A stretch of 64,000 nucleotides of DNA, taken from Vibrio sp. STUT-A11. Lineage in GTDB: Bacteria > Pseudomonadota > Gammaproteobacteria > Enterobacterales > Vibrionaceae. Position 1 is the stretch's first letter, and each line of letters begins with the position of its first letter. The position numbers and the translations under genes are program-made. Shown one piece after another: positions 8,547 to 17,140 of the stretch. A model generated the notes under the pieces. The model was given only the letters and a program-made list of their open reading frames with translations. It searched no databases and had not been told where the DNA came from. The stretch covers positions 1,612,001-1,676,000 of the forward strand of contig NZ_AP026763.1 of NCBI RefSeq assembly GCF_026000435.1, read 5' to 3'.

Positions 8547-10238
8547 CTAGTTTGATGTTGCAGGTATTGTATGTTCAGTTTCAGCTGATTCACTACCTTG
8601 AGCAACGGGGGCATCAAGCTTTTCCTCTTCTGGCTGGACATGTTTCGGTAGCATCGCCCATGGTATCGGTTCACGACGGATACTGTAGAACAGAGTGATA
8701 GACATAACTGCCATAAAAATACCGATTGGGAAGCCTGCCAATATGGATGCGGCTTGAATGGCCTCTAAACCCCCAGCGTAAAGTAACACTCCAGAGATTG
8801 CTGCGATTAAGCATCCCCACAATATACGAATGAATCTTGGAGGCTCCGTCGCGCCGGCTGAGTCCAAAGTACAGAGGATTAGAGTGCCGGAATCTGCTGA
8901 GGTAATAAAGTAAGTCGCAAGTAGTAGGCATGCTAATACACTCAATACTTGGCCTAACCCTTCGGTGTCCATCGTTTTAAATAGTGTGAATAAGGCACTT
9001 GTCGTCTCTTTCTTAGTGGCTTGGAGCACCGGCCCACCAGTGAACTCTTCTGGCATCACTTTGTGATCTTTTATCGCACTTGCGAGTTCTTGTTCATACT
9101 GAATTCGCGCATTTTGTTCTTCTTTCAGCGCTGCGCCACCGAATACTGACATCCAGATGAAAGTGATTAATGTCGGAACAAGAAGCGCGCCACCAATCAG
9201 TTCACGAATGGTGCGACCCCGTGAAATCCTAGCGATGAACATACCAACGAATGGAGCTGTAACCATCCACCAAGGCCAGTAGTATGCGGTCCAGCTATTC
9301 TGCCATCCTGAATCGTTTTGTGTGTCACTCCAAAAACTTAGGCCGACGATATTTTGCATATAGTCGCCACTACTTTCTAACATGGTATTGATGATGTATC
9401 GGGTTGGCCCGACGAATAACACGACTAGAACGAAAATGAGTGAAAGAAACATATTCCATTCAGACAAGCGGCGAACACCACGCCCAACACCTGAAAGTAC
9501 GGAGACTACGGCACAGCTACACAAAATTAAAATAGTGAATAACTGCGTACTGAGGCTCATGTCAAAGCCAAAAGCATGATGGAGCCCCGAATTAATTTGA
9601 ATCACGCCCATACCGAGAACTTGGGCGATACCGAATGCGGTGATTGCAACGCTGAGTATGTCAACCGTATGACCTATTGGACCATATATTCTATCCCCTA
9701 TAAGTGGGTACAGAACGGAACGAAGTGTGCAGGGTAAATTTTTGCGATAGGAGAAGTAAGAAAGTGCTAACGCAACAATAATGAAAATAGACCAAGGGTG
9801 TAAGCCCCAATGAAAAAAAGTCAACAGCATGGCTTTAGATGCTGCTTGATTGGTCAATCCTTCGGAGAATGGATTACTACTGTAGTGCCACATTGGTTCT
9901 GCTACGGACCAGAAAATAAGCCCTATTCCCATTCCGCCTGAAAAAAGCATCGCTATCCAAGCAAGATATCCAAATTCTGGTTTTTCTTCATCTCTTCCCA
10001 GACGAATATGCCCATATCGACTGATCATCAAATAGAGTAAAAAACCTACGGTTAACGATACCAGTGATATATAGAACCACTTAACGTTCTGTAGTAAAAG
10101 AGCGGATGATTTTTCGAAGTACTGTCCTGCTTGGTTAGCTAATATTGCACAAAAAAGCACAAACCCAATTACAATTAATTTTGAAGCGATCGTAACGGTG
10201 GGATTGAGTCCTTTTAGTATCCCTGACTTTGCTCGCAT
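8547..10238 (-). CDS. BCCT-family transporter, candidate DMSP/betaine importer
   Basis: 563 residues from the ATG at 10238, preceded by a GAGGGA sequence; an in-frame start at 10322 would add 28 residues that look unlike the family. Twelve spans are expected, with MLFSGGMGIGLIFWSVAEP and FFHWGLHPWS in the early helices and ISRGRTIRE after TM8. The TM8 aromatic box reads YWPWWMVTAPFVG: the first two box Trp residues are kept, but the third aromatic position (Trp377 in BetP, Tyr in CaiT) is Thr. The gene lacks the long BetT tail and has a hydrophilic loop of about 60 residues (near 8990-9130). It is convergent with the DddP-type gene, so DMSP is the favoured substrate by context; carnitine or a betaine is possible. 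Confidence 0.85.
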   Translation of the reverse strand: MRAKSGILKGLNPTVTIASKLIVIGFVLFCAILANQAGQYFEKSSALLLQNVKWFYISLVSLTVGFLLYLMISRYGHIRLGRDEEKPEFGYLAWIAMLFSGGMGIGLIFWSVAEPMWHYSSNPFSEGLTNQAASKAMLLTFFHWGLHPWSIFIIVALALSYFSYRKNLPCTLRSVLYPLIGDRIYGPIGHTVDILSVAITAFGIAQVLGMGVIQINSGLHHAFGFDMSLSTQLFTILILCSCAVVSVLSGVGRGVRRLSEWNMFLSLIFVLVVLFVGPTRYIINTMLESSGDYMQNIVGLSFWSDTQNDSGWQNSWTAYYWPWWMVTAPFVGMFIARISRGRTIRELIGGALLVPTLITFIWMSVFGGAALKEEQNARIQYEQELASAIKDHKVMPEEFTGGPVLQATKKETTSALFTLFKTMDTEGLGQVLSVLACLLLATYFITSADSGTLILCTLDSAGATEPPRFIRILWGCLIAAISGVLLYAGGLEAIQAASILAGFPIGIFMAVMSITLFYSIRREPIPWAMLPKHVQPEEEKLDAPVAQGSESAETEHTIPATSN

Positions 10239-10686
10239 ATGGTATCCCTCACATAGCGTTTTGAAAGAATTATTCTTTTGTTGTTTATTTGTTAAGCTTT
10301 TTTGAAGGTTAGAGACGTGCAATTATTGTGACAAGTGATTAATTGTCACGCATTGGTGATAAAAACTCACCGAATTAGTCTGTACAGGCGTTAATAAAGC
10401 ATTCGCCGAGTTTTAATTTCTCATTGATAACTACAAGTGTTCGTTTATTAATCTTAAAAGTTATTTTACCCGTGAAATGTTAATAAATATACTGAAGTTT
10501 ATTATCCAATTGTTGTTGCGATGTTCTTGGTTTATGCTGATAGATCAGGTGACGTTATTAATGTGATTTAGTTAATACGCTCTGACTTGGGGATAGATTG
10601 GATTCTCAAGTTCCTTATCCCAATTCTTATCTACCTTCATTAAATAAACATACTTATGGAACAAGTGTGTTACGAGTACGCCGCTG
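10239..10686. promoter_or_regulatory. Divergent regulatory region with palindrome
   Basis: A spacer of about 450 bp between the BCCT gene (minus) and the AraC-type gene (plus). It holds a perfect inverted repeat GTGACAA-N8-TTGTCAC at 10328-10349, a likely operator, followed by TGATAAAAACTCACC at 10357-10371. Almost the same sequence (TGACAAAAACTCACC) occurs upstream of the Rieske oxygenase gene. No protein-coding gene was seen here. Confidence 0.5.
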
Positions 10687-11673
10687 ATGAACACTCCTGT
10701 ATACGATCATTCTCCATGTAACGTGGCTTTCATTCTTACTCCTGGCTTTGCTTTTACTTCCTTTGCTTTGACGCTTGAGGCGCTAACGGTTGCAAATGAG
10801 CAAAGTAATGGTCAGCGTTACGAATACCACCTCTATAGCGGGGACCCAGATAAGTCTAAGCGTAATGTAACCAGTTCAAATCATGTTCCGATTGAGGTTG
10901 AAGGGCATTTCAGTGAGTGCGACACCGCTAGTCATGTAATTGTTTGTGCGCATAAAGGGGCATCAACGTATGACGATTCATGGCTATTGTCGAAATTACG
11001 TTCTTTACGTAAATCTGGAACCCAGATAGCAGCTTTGTCGGGTGGAAGCTTTATTCTTGCTCGAGCAGGACTTTTAGATGGACAGACCTGTACGTTGTTC
11101 AGAGATCAGTTACCTTTGTTCAAAGAGCTTTACCCTCATATTGGTATTCAAGAAAATATCTATACCGTTAATAAACAAATTTATACTTGTGCGGGAGGGA
11201 TGACGGCTCTTGATATGATGTTGTACATCATAGGTAAAGACCATGGGCCAGAACTGGCAAAAGACGTAGCGAATCAATTTTGTTATGACAGCATTCGATC
11301 ACCAGAAGACATGCAAAATACTCGGCGCTACTTAGAGTTACGTATGTTGTCACCTTCTTTAGGGGCGGCAATAGAAATTATGGAAAGTAATATTGAACAT
11401 CCATACAGCATCCAGCAAGTAGCTGAGAAAGTTGGGACAACACCAAGAACACTCGAACATGTCTTCAAAACACACAAGGGAACCACGCCTGTCAACTATT
11501 ACCTTCAATTACGTATAGATACGGCAAAGAAAATGATCGAGGAAACCCGTTTGCCCTTAAATACCGTAGCACAAGCGACGGGGTTCACATCGCAGAGCTA
11601 TTTCACTAAGCGCTTCAGAGAGCGTTATAAAATAGCTCCAGGACAGTTACGTGCAATACTCGCATCACAATGA
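10687..11673 (+). CDS. GATase1-like AraC-family regulator (GbdR/CdhR type)
   Basis: 328 residues. The N-terminal two thirds is a DJ-1/PfpI (GATase1-like) sensor domain with LSGGSFILARAGLLDG and CAGGMTALDMMLYII; the C-terminal 100 residues carry two AraC HTH motifs (around IQQVAEKVGTTPRTLEHVFK and TVAQATGFTSQSYFTKRFR). Proteins of this type in pseudomonads (GbdR, CdhR, SouR) activate genes for glycine betaine, carnitine and sarcosine use in response to the substrate. It stands between a BCCT transporter and the dioxygenase/Rieske genes and is the best candidate activator of the local quaternary-amine genes. Confidence 0.85.
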   Translation: MNTPVYDHSPCNVAFILTPGFAFTSFALTLEALTVANEQSNGQRYEYHLYSGDPDKSKRNVTSSNHVPIEVEGHFSECDTASHVIVCAHKGASTYDDSWLLSKLRSLRKSGTQIAALSGGSFILARAGLLDGQTCTLFRDQLPLFKELYPHIGIQENIYTVNKQIYTCAGGMTALDMMLYIIGKDHGPELAKDVANQFCYDSIRSPEDMQNTRRYLELRMLSPSLGAAIEIMESNIEHPYSIQQVAEKVGTTPRTLEHVFKTHKGTTPVNYYLQLRIDTAKKMIEETRLPLNTVAQATGFTSQSYFTKRFRERYKIAPGQLRAILASQ

Positions 11674-11784
11674 TCTAAATCAACTTAAAACTCATAAATT
11701 TTTTCGTTTTTGTTATATAGAAACCTTGAAGGTGGCGACAGAATAGACAACACAACAAAGCCTCTCTGCAATAAGGACATTAAA

Positions 11785-12771
11785 ATGAGTCAGCTATACG
11801 ATATCCGTTTATCAAGTAAAGAAACCTCTTTCGATGAAATACCGTTAATTGATGTTGCTCCATTAATTGATGGTAGTAACCCAGCAGCTGTTGCCCGACA
11901 AATTGGGGAAGTATGTAAAAATGTTGGCTTTTTCTATGTAACGAACCACGGTGTTGCCAGTGCGTTAGTCGAGAAAACCTATGATATGGCAAAGCGGTTT
12001 TTTGAACTCCCGGAAGAGGAAAAAAATCAACTTAATGTGGCCAACTCTGGAGAAACGCTACGTGGCTATATTCCTCTCTATGGTGAGAATGTCGATCCGG
12101 AAAATACTCGAGATGTGAAAGAAGGCTTTGATTATGCAAAGCATGAGGAACAGGTATCGCCGTTCTTTGGTCCGAATCAAATGCCACACCAAATAGCTGA
12201 TTTTAAATATATATGTGAGGAATACCACAGTGCGATGTTAACATTGGCTCATCAACTTATTGGCGGTATCGCATTGAGTCTTGATTTGCCAATAGATTAC
12301 TTTGCAAAGAGCCAGCGCAAACCTATTACCATCCAGCGACTACTACATTATCCCACTCAACAAGGACAAGTGTATCAAGAAGAAATTGGTATTGGTGCAC
12401 ACACGGATTATGGTTTTCTAACAATATTGTCGCAAGATGATGTGGGAGGGCTACAAGTACGTAATCGCGCCGGAGAGTGGGTTGGTGCGCCGCCGGTTAA
12501 AGATGCGTTTATCGTTAATATTGGTGATTTGGTAGAAACGCTAACTAACGGGCGTTATACCTCGACTATGCATCGAGTGATTAATACCAGTGGAAAGCAG
12601 CGTTACTCATTACCTTTCTTTATGGATATGGATTTTGACGCGGTTATTGAGCCGGTCCCGACGTGTATCACTGACCAAGACACAACATTTATTCCTTATA
12701 CTTGTGGTCAACACAAATTTAATCGATTCGCAGCTAGCTATACTCACCTCCAGCCAATGAGTGTTGCGTAA
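11785..12771 (+). CDS. 2-oxoglutarate/Fe(II) dioxygenase, isopenicillin N synthase-like
   Basis: 328 residues from ATG 11785, which has AAGGA eight bases upstream; a longer frame to 11710 lacks a good site. The N-terminal DIOX_N half (IPLIDVAPLIDG, GFFYVTNHGV) precedes the catalytic jelly roll. The iron triad is visible as HTD in GAHTDYGFLTIL and a distal His in TSTMHRVIN, with the 2-oxoglutarate Arg-X-Ser in RYSLPFF. Family members hydroxylate, desaturate or cyclise small molecules. The gene is 111 bp after the AraC-type regulator and before the Rieske oxygenase, so a role in modifying a betaine or amino-acid substrate is likely, but the exact substrate cannot be read from the sequence. Confidence 0.8.
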   Translation: MSQLYDIRLSSKETSFDEIPLIDVAPLIDGSNPAAVARQIGEVCKNVGFFYVTNHGVASALVEKTYDMAKRFFELPEEEKNQLNVANSGETLRGYIPLYGENVDPENTRDVKEGFDYAKHEEQVSPFFGPNQMPHQIADFKYICEEYHSAMLTLAHQLIGGIALSLDLPIDYFAKSQRKPITIQRLLHYPTQQGQVYQEEIGIGAHTDYGFLTILSQDDVGGLQVRNRAGEWVGAPPVKDAFIVNIGDLVETLTNGRYTSTMHRVINTSGKQRYSLPFFMDMDFDAVIEPVPTCITDQDTTFIPYTCGQHKFNRFAASYTHLQPMSVA

Positions 12772-12810
12772 TCTCTCCATTCCTCTAAAGCCAACTATTC
12801 TACTCCCTTT

Positions 12811-12852
12811 ACCGGTTTGACATGTCTCTCTTCGTGTCAGACCGGTATTTTT
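12811..12852 (+). terminator. Rho-independent terminator after dioxygenase gene
   Basis: A stem of about 12 bp with one mismatch (ACCGGTTTGACA pairing with TGTCAGACCGGT), followed by ATTTTT. Confidence 0.8.
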
Positions 12853-13413
12853 ACGCAATTATCTATTAGCATCTCTTTTTAAATCACTTTTTATCTATTA
12901 CTCAGTGGCCACATTCATTGTTTTGGTGCATATGCAGCTATTGAGTTGACAAAAAGTCATAGGTAGCCATTAGAAAAGTCACGTAAATGCTTATTTTTGC
13001 ACTGTCGATGGGCAGTTTTACTTATATTTCGTTTTGATGACAAAAACTCACCCATACCCTGCAAAAAAGTCGCTTGTTTGTTATCTGGTTGTTAATCACA
13101 ATCAAAATTAATGTAAGGGGGCTGATTTTGGCTTTTTTAAAACCGCTGAGTTGAAAGGAAATTAAATATCCTATAAAGACAATGATTTATTTTTTCATTG
13201 GTAGAGTTATGGATAACCTGGCGTTTTTAAATACCTTACAAAAATGTAATTTTACCTATAACTTTTTACACAATACACTCGGTCTAGGTTAATAAAAGGT
13301 TGCATTTATCTTACTGGAACAAGTCTTTAGGAATATAAGTTCCGATGACAAATTAGATAGTGTCAAACAAATATATTCGATCGACCGGTCAAACACAGGG
13401 AGTGATTAATATT
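12853..13413. promoter_or_regulatory. Long upstream region of the Rieske oxygenase gene
   Basis: About 560 bp without a gene. It contains TGACAAAAAGTCATA at 12948-12962 and GATGACAAAAACTCACCC at 13036-13053, the latter closely matching a motif in the BCCT/AraC spacer at 10357. These are candidate activator half-sites for the GATase1-AraC regulators. GGGAG at 13398-13402 serves the ATG at 13414. Confidence 0.45.
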
Positions 13414-14625
13414 ATGAGCAAGGTCAAAACACTAGAATTGATTAATCAACGCAAAGCAAGACATGCTCTTGACCGCGGTCTATATATTAACGATGAGGTA
13501 TTTCAGCAAGACCTAGAACAGATCTGGTACAAAGAGTGGATATTCGCTGGTCATACTTTTGAAATCGGTAAAGCCGGTGAATATATGACGCTACAAGTAG
13601 GCCAGTTTCCAGTTCTTGTCGTTCGTGGAGAGAAAGGAGAGATACGTGCTTTCCATAATGTATGTCGTCACCGCGGCTCACGCTTATGCCAAAACTCGAA
13701 AGGTAAAAACGCAAAATTGGTTTGCCCTTACCATAAATGGACATTTGGTTTAGACGGCAAGCTGCTTTATGCGGGTAATATGGGTGAAGATTTCAACACG
13801 GCGGATAACGGACTAAACCCTGTTCATTGTGAAGTTGTTAACAGCTACATCTATATCTGTGTCGCCGACAATGCTCCGGACTTTGAACCATTCCGTCAAG
13901 CCATGTCACCTTTCACCGAACCACACAACTTAGAAGATTGTAAAGTTGCCTTCGAGTCGAACCTTATAGAGAAAGGTAACTGGAAACTGGTATTCGAAAA
14001 TAACCGCGAGTGTTTCCACTGTGATGGAAACCACCCTGAGCTACTTAATTCATTCGTTGAAAACTTGTCGGTCGCTGGTGTTGGCGGTGCCGAAGACCCT
14101 GAGTTGGCTGAGCACTGGGATAAATGTGAGTCCGCAGGTTTGCCAAGCCGCTTAGTTATGGACGAAGACGGTCAATACCGTATGACTCGAATTCCACTTT
14201 CTCGCAAAGCAGTAAGTTACACGATGGACGGTAAGCCAGCGGTGTCCCGTCGCCTTGATAATACTGACGTTGAGAATATCGGTGCGCTACTTTACTTCTT
14301 ATACCCATCGAACTGGAACCATTTCTTGGGCGACCACGCACTTAGCTTCCGCGTTCTACCACTTAGCAGTGGAGAGACACTGGTGACAACTAAATGGTTG
14401 GTACCAAAAGATGCGGTCGAAGGTGTTGACTACGATGTAGACAATCTCACTAAAGTTTGGTTAGCAACGAACGATCAAGACCGTGAACTGGTTGAAGAGA
14501 CATTCCGTGGCGTTCAATCACCAGCTTATGTTCCGGGACAATTCTCCTCTGTTGCAGAAAATGGTGTTTGTCAGTTCGTTGATTGGTATTGCGAGACTAT
14601 GAAACGTCGCTTGAGTGAAGACTAG
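13414..14625 (+). CDS. Rieske-type oxygenase alpha subunit, betaine demethylase-like
   Basis: 403 residues from ATG 13414; an in-frame GTG at 13360 would add 18 residues with no clear ribosome site. The Rieske [2Fe-2S] site is CRHRGSRL with CPYHKW (CXH...CXXH). The catalytic domain has NNRECFHCDGNHPELL, supplying the bridging Glu and the two His iron ligands, and the C-terminus carries TTKWLVPKDAVEGVDYDV. This is the GbcA/stachydrine-demethylase pattern: O2-dependent removal of an N-methyl group from a quaternary amine with release of formaldehyde. The next gene supplies electrons. Glycine betaine is a possible substrate, but no dimethylglycine or sarcosine enzymes are nearby and the DapA/aldehyde dehydrogenase pair suggests a larger or cyclic betaine. 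Confidence 0.85.
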   Translation: MSKVKTLELINQRKARHALDRGLYINDEVFQQDLEQIWYKEWIFAGHTFEIGKAGEYMTLQVGQFPVLVVRGEKGEIRAFHNVCRHRGSRLCQNSKGKNAKLVCPYHKWTFGLDGKLLYAGNMGEDFNTADNGLNPVHCEVVNSYIYICVADNAPDFEPFRQAMSPFTEPHNLEDCKVAFESNLIEKGNWKLVFENNRECFHCDGNHPELLNSFVENLSVAGVGGAEDPELAEHWDKCESAGLPSRLVMDEDGQYRMTRIPLSRKAVSYTMDGKPAVSRRLDNTDVENIGALLYFLYPSNWNHFLGDHALSFRVLPLSSGETLVTTKWLVPKDAVEGVDYDVDNLTKVWLATNDQDRELVEETFRGVQSPAYVPGQFSSVAENGVCQFVDWYCETMKRRLSED

Positions 14626-14752
14626 TACATTTAATGCGTAGTTAAGCCGGGCGAGTGAGCATTCGTTTACTGGCCCGGAAAAGATGAAATACATGCCCAA
14701 CATAAATTAGAGGCATAGAGACAGCAGAGTGACTGTCGGTGAGGATCTCCAC

Positions 14753-15862
14753 ATGATTGAATTCAATACATCAGACTTCATGAATCCCATGAAAACTCAA
14801 ACGTGGGACAACGGACGCCACTTAGTGCGTTGTGTAAAAATTATTCCGGAAACGCATGATGTTAAAACGTTTACGTTTAGCATGAACCAGCCGGTACTAT
14901 TTTTCTTTAAACCTGGTCAGTTTGTTACGTTGGAACTTGAGATTGATGGTGAACGTGTCATGCGCTCGTATACTATTTCTAGTTCCCCATCAATTCCATA
15001 CAGTTTTTCGATTACCGTTAAGCGTGTTGAAGGAGGAGACGTTTCTAACTGGCTTCATGATCATTTACAGTCTGGTGATCAAATTGCAATTCACGGCCCA
15101 GTAGGTCAGTTCAACTGTCTTGATTTCCCTGCTGAAAAAGTATTGCTGTTGTCGGGTGGTGTGGGTATTACACCAGTTATGTCAATGGCACGCTGGTGGT
15201 TTAATACGGATTCTGAAGTGGATATGGTGTTTGCACACAGTGCTCGGACACCTAAAGACATCATCTACGCGAAAGAGCTCGATTACATGTCGACTCGCAT
15301 TGATAACTTCAAGTTACACCTTATTTGTGAAGGAACTGATATTGGTGAGAGTTGGGGTGGCTATCGAGGTTACCTAAACCATCATATGCTGAAGTTGATT
15401 TCGCCGGACTTCATGGAGCGCGAGATCTTCTGTTGTGGCCCAGATCCATATATGAAAGCCGTGCGTAACATGCTAACTGACCTTGGCTATGACATGGAAC
15501 ATTACCACGAGGAGTCTTTCGGTTCGACACCTGTTAAAGATGCCAAAGTGGCTGAACGTCATGCAGATGAAGCGGAAATTGAAGAGATGTTACCTAAAGA
15601 AATGGTATCTCTCAGAATTCCTGAATCAGATATTCAAATCCCAGTTGAAGTTAATACCACTATTAATGAAGCCGCAGCGGAAGCTGGCGTCAATATTCCA
15701 AAAGCTTGTGGTCTGGGTATTTGTGGCGCATGTCGAGTGAAGGTCGTATCGGGTGATTGTGAAATGACTCACAACGGCGGAATATCTCAAGACGAGATAG
15801 ATGAAGGTTACGTTCTTTCATGCTGTACAACGATTACCGGAGATCTTGAAATAGAAGTATAA
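14753..15862 (+). CDS. Ferredoxin reductase partner of the Rieske oxygenase
   Basis: 369 residues from ATG 14753, with GAGG ten bases upstream; a GTG at 14729 would add eight residues. The domain order is an FAD-binding barrel (residues about 20-125, RSYTISSSP), an NAD-binding domain (LLSGGVGITPVMSM, then FCCGPDPYM) and a C-terminal plant-type 2Fe-2S ferredoxin (residues about 285-369) with the cysteines of CGLGICGACRVKV and the distal Cys in LSCCT. This is the GbcB/YeaX layout that passes electrons from NAD(P)H to a Rieske oxygenase. It follows the alpha-subunit gene by 127 bp on the same strand. Confidence 0.9.
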   Translation: MIEFNTSDFMNPMKTQTWDNGRHLVRCVKIIPETHDVKTFTFSMNQPVLFFFKPGQFVTLELEIDGERVMRSYTISSSPSIPYSFSITVKRVEGGDVSNWLHDHLQSGDQIAIHGPVGQFNCLDFPAEKVLLLSGGVGITPVMSMARWWFNTDSEVDMVFAHSARTPKDIIYAKELDYMSTRIDNFKLHLICEGTDIGESWGGYRGYLNHHMLKLISPDFMEREIFCCGPDPYMKAVRNMLTDLGYDMEHYHEESFGSTPVKDAKVAERHADEAEIEEMLPKEMVSLRIPESDIQIPVEVNTTINEAAAEAGVNIPKACGLGICGACRVKVVSGDCEMTHNGGISQDEIDEGYVLSCCTTITGDLEIEV

Positions 15863-15969
15863 GTGTTTTAATAAATATCAGCCCTTTCCTGGTGAATATA
15901 ATAATTCCCTATAATCAGAGGCTGATTTAAATAGAGTAATCATAGAGCAAATAAATAAAGGGATTTATT

Positions 15970-16995
15970 ATGGCAACTAAGATCAACACGTTTAAACATC
16001 GTCTAGCAGCGCTGTCTGCAGTGGTAATGGTGTCTTTATCAGCAGCAAACCCTGCATTTGCCAGTGAGGAAAAGCCTGGCGAAGGTGTTACCGTCAAACC
16101 AATATTTCCGCCAATCGCTGAAGAACGATTCCGTGGTGAAATTGTGGTTGCGGGTCTAAAAGAGCTTGGATACGAGGTTGAAGAACCGAAAGAGTCTGAA
16201 TACCCGACTATGATGCTAGCTTTGAGCTACGGGGATGCGGATTTTACTGTACACCTATGGAATAACTTACACGACAACTTTTATCAAAGAGCGGGTGGCG
16301 ACGACACCATGGTGAAATTGGGTACCATGATGCCAGGCGTGTTACAGGGATACTTGATCGATAAAAAGACCGCAGATAAATATAACATCGATTCTTTGGA
16401 CGATTTTAAAGACCCAGCGATCGCTAAATTGTTTGACCGCAATGGTGACGGCACCGCTGATTTGACCGGTTGTACACCAGGTTGGGGGTGCGAATTGGTT
16501 ATCGATCATCATATCGAGGCTTACGGTTTAGAAAAAACAGTAACTCATGATCGCGGGTCATATTTCGCCTTAATGGCAAATACTATTTCACGCTACAACG
16601 ATGGCGAACCTATCTTTTATTACACTTGGGTACCGCAATGGATTTCTGGTGTTCTCAAAGAAAATCAAGATGTGACTTGGCTTTCGGTTCCGTTTACGAG
16701 CCTGCCAAGTGGTAAGAATGATATCAATACAAGTTATCAGGGAAAGAATCTAGGCTTTGCGGTTGATAGTGTTATGACGGTTGCTAACAAAGATTTTGTC
16801 GAAGATAACCCAGTTGCGGCTAAGTTTTTATCACTGGTGCAAATTCAGCCGGCTGATGAAAGTAAAGAGAACCTAGCGATGCGAAACGGCGAGAGTACAA
16901 TTGAAGACATTCAGACTCACGCAGAAGTTTGGATCAGTCAAAACCAGGACAAGTTTAATCAGTGGATCAAATTAGCCAAAGCTGAACAAAAGTAA
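15970..16995 (+). CDS. ProX-type quaternary-amine binding protein
   Basis: 341 residues with a Sec signal peptide (residues 1-31, cleavage after AFA). The mature part aligns by eye with E. coli ProX over its whole length, including DLTGCTPGWGCE, THDRGSYFALMANTISRY and IFYYTWVPQW. The three Trp residues that box in the quaternary ammonium group in ProX (65, 140 and 188) have counterparts in LWNNLHD, GWGCE and YTWVP. It would deliver a betaine to the ABC transporter whose ATPase and permease genes lie 7 kb downstream (23784 and 24978). It is preceded by a good AAAGGGA site. Its place right after the Rieske pair links uptake to demethylation. Confidence 0.88.
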   Translation: MATKINTFKHRLAALSAVVMVSLSAANPAFASEEKPGEGVTVKPIFPPIAEERFRGEIVVAGLKELGYEVEEPKESEYPTMMLALSYGDADFTVHLWNNLHDNFYQRAGGDDTMVKLGTMMPGVLQGYLIDKKTADKYNIDSLDDFKDPAIAKLFDRNGDGTADLTGCTPGWGCELVIDHHIEAYGLEKTVTHDRGSYFALMANTISRYNDGEPIFYYTWVPQWISGVLKENQDVTWLSVPFTSLPSGKNDINTSYQGKNLGFAVDSVMTVANKDFVEDNPVAAKFLSLVQIQPADESKENLAMRNGESTIEDIQTHAEVWISQNQDKFNQWIKLAKAEQK

Positions 16996-17140
16996 TCTTT
17001 AATTAACACTCAATAAAAAAATTACACGGCTTATTATTATTAAATTGGCTTCCATGCGTAGGACTAAAATTAATTTAATAGGCCGTTTTTTAAACATATA
17101 AGTTAAATGCGATGCACTTATATTAAAAGGAGATTTTGTT

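Noticed and set aside
13414..15862. Carnitine monooxygenase CntAB
   Set aside because: The alpha subunit has the GbcA/stachydrine-type C-terminus (TTKWLVPKDAVEGVDYDV) and active-site context NNRECFHC, not the CntA pattern (DNYLECYHC).
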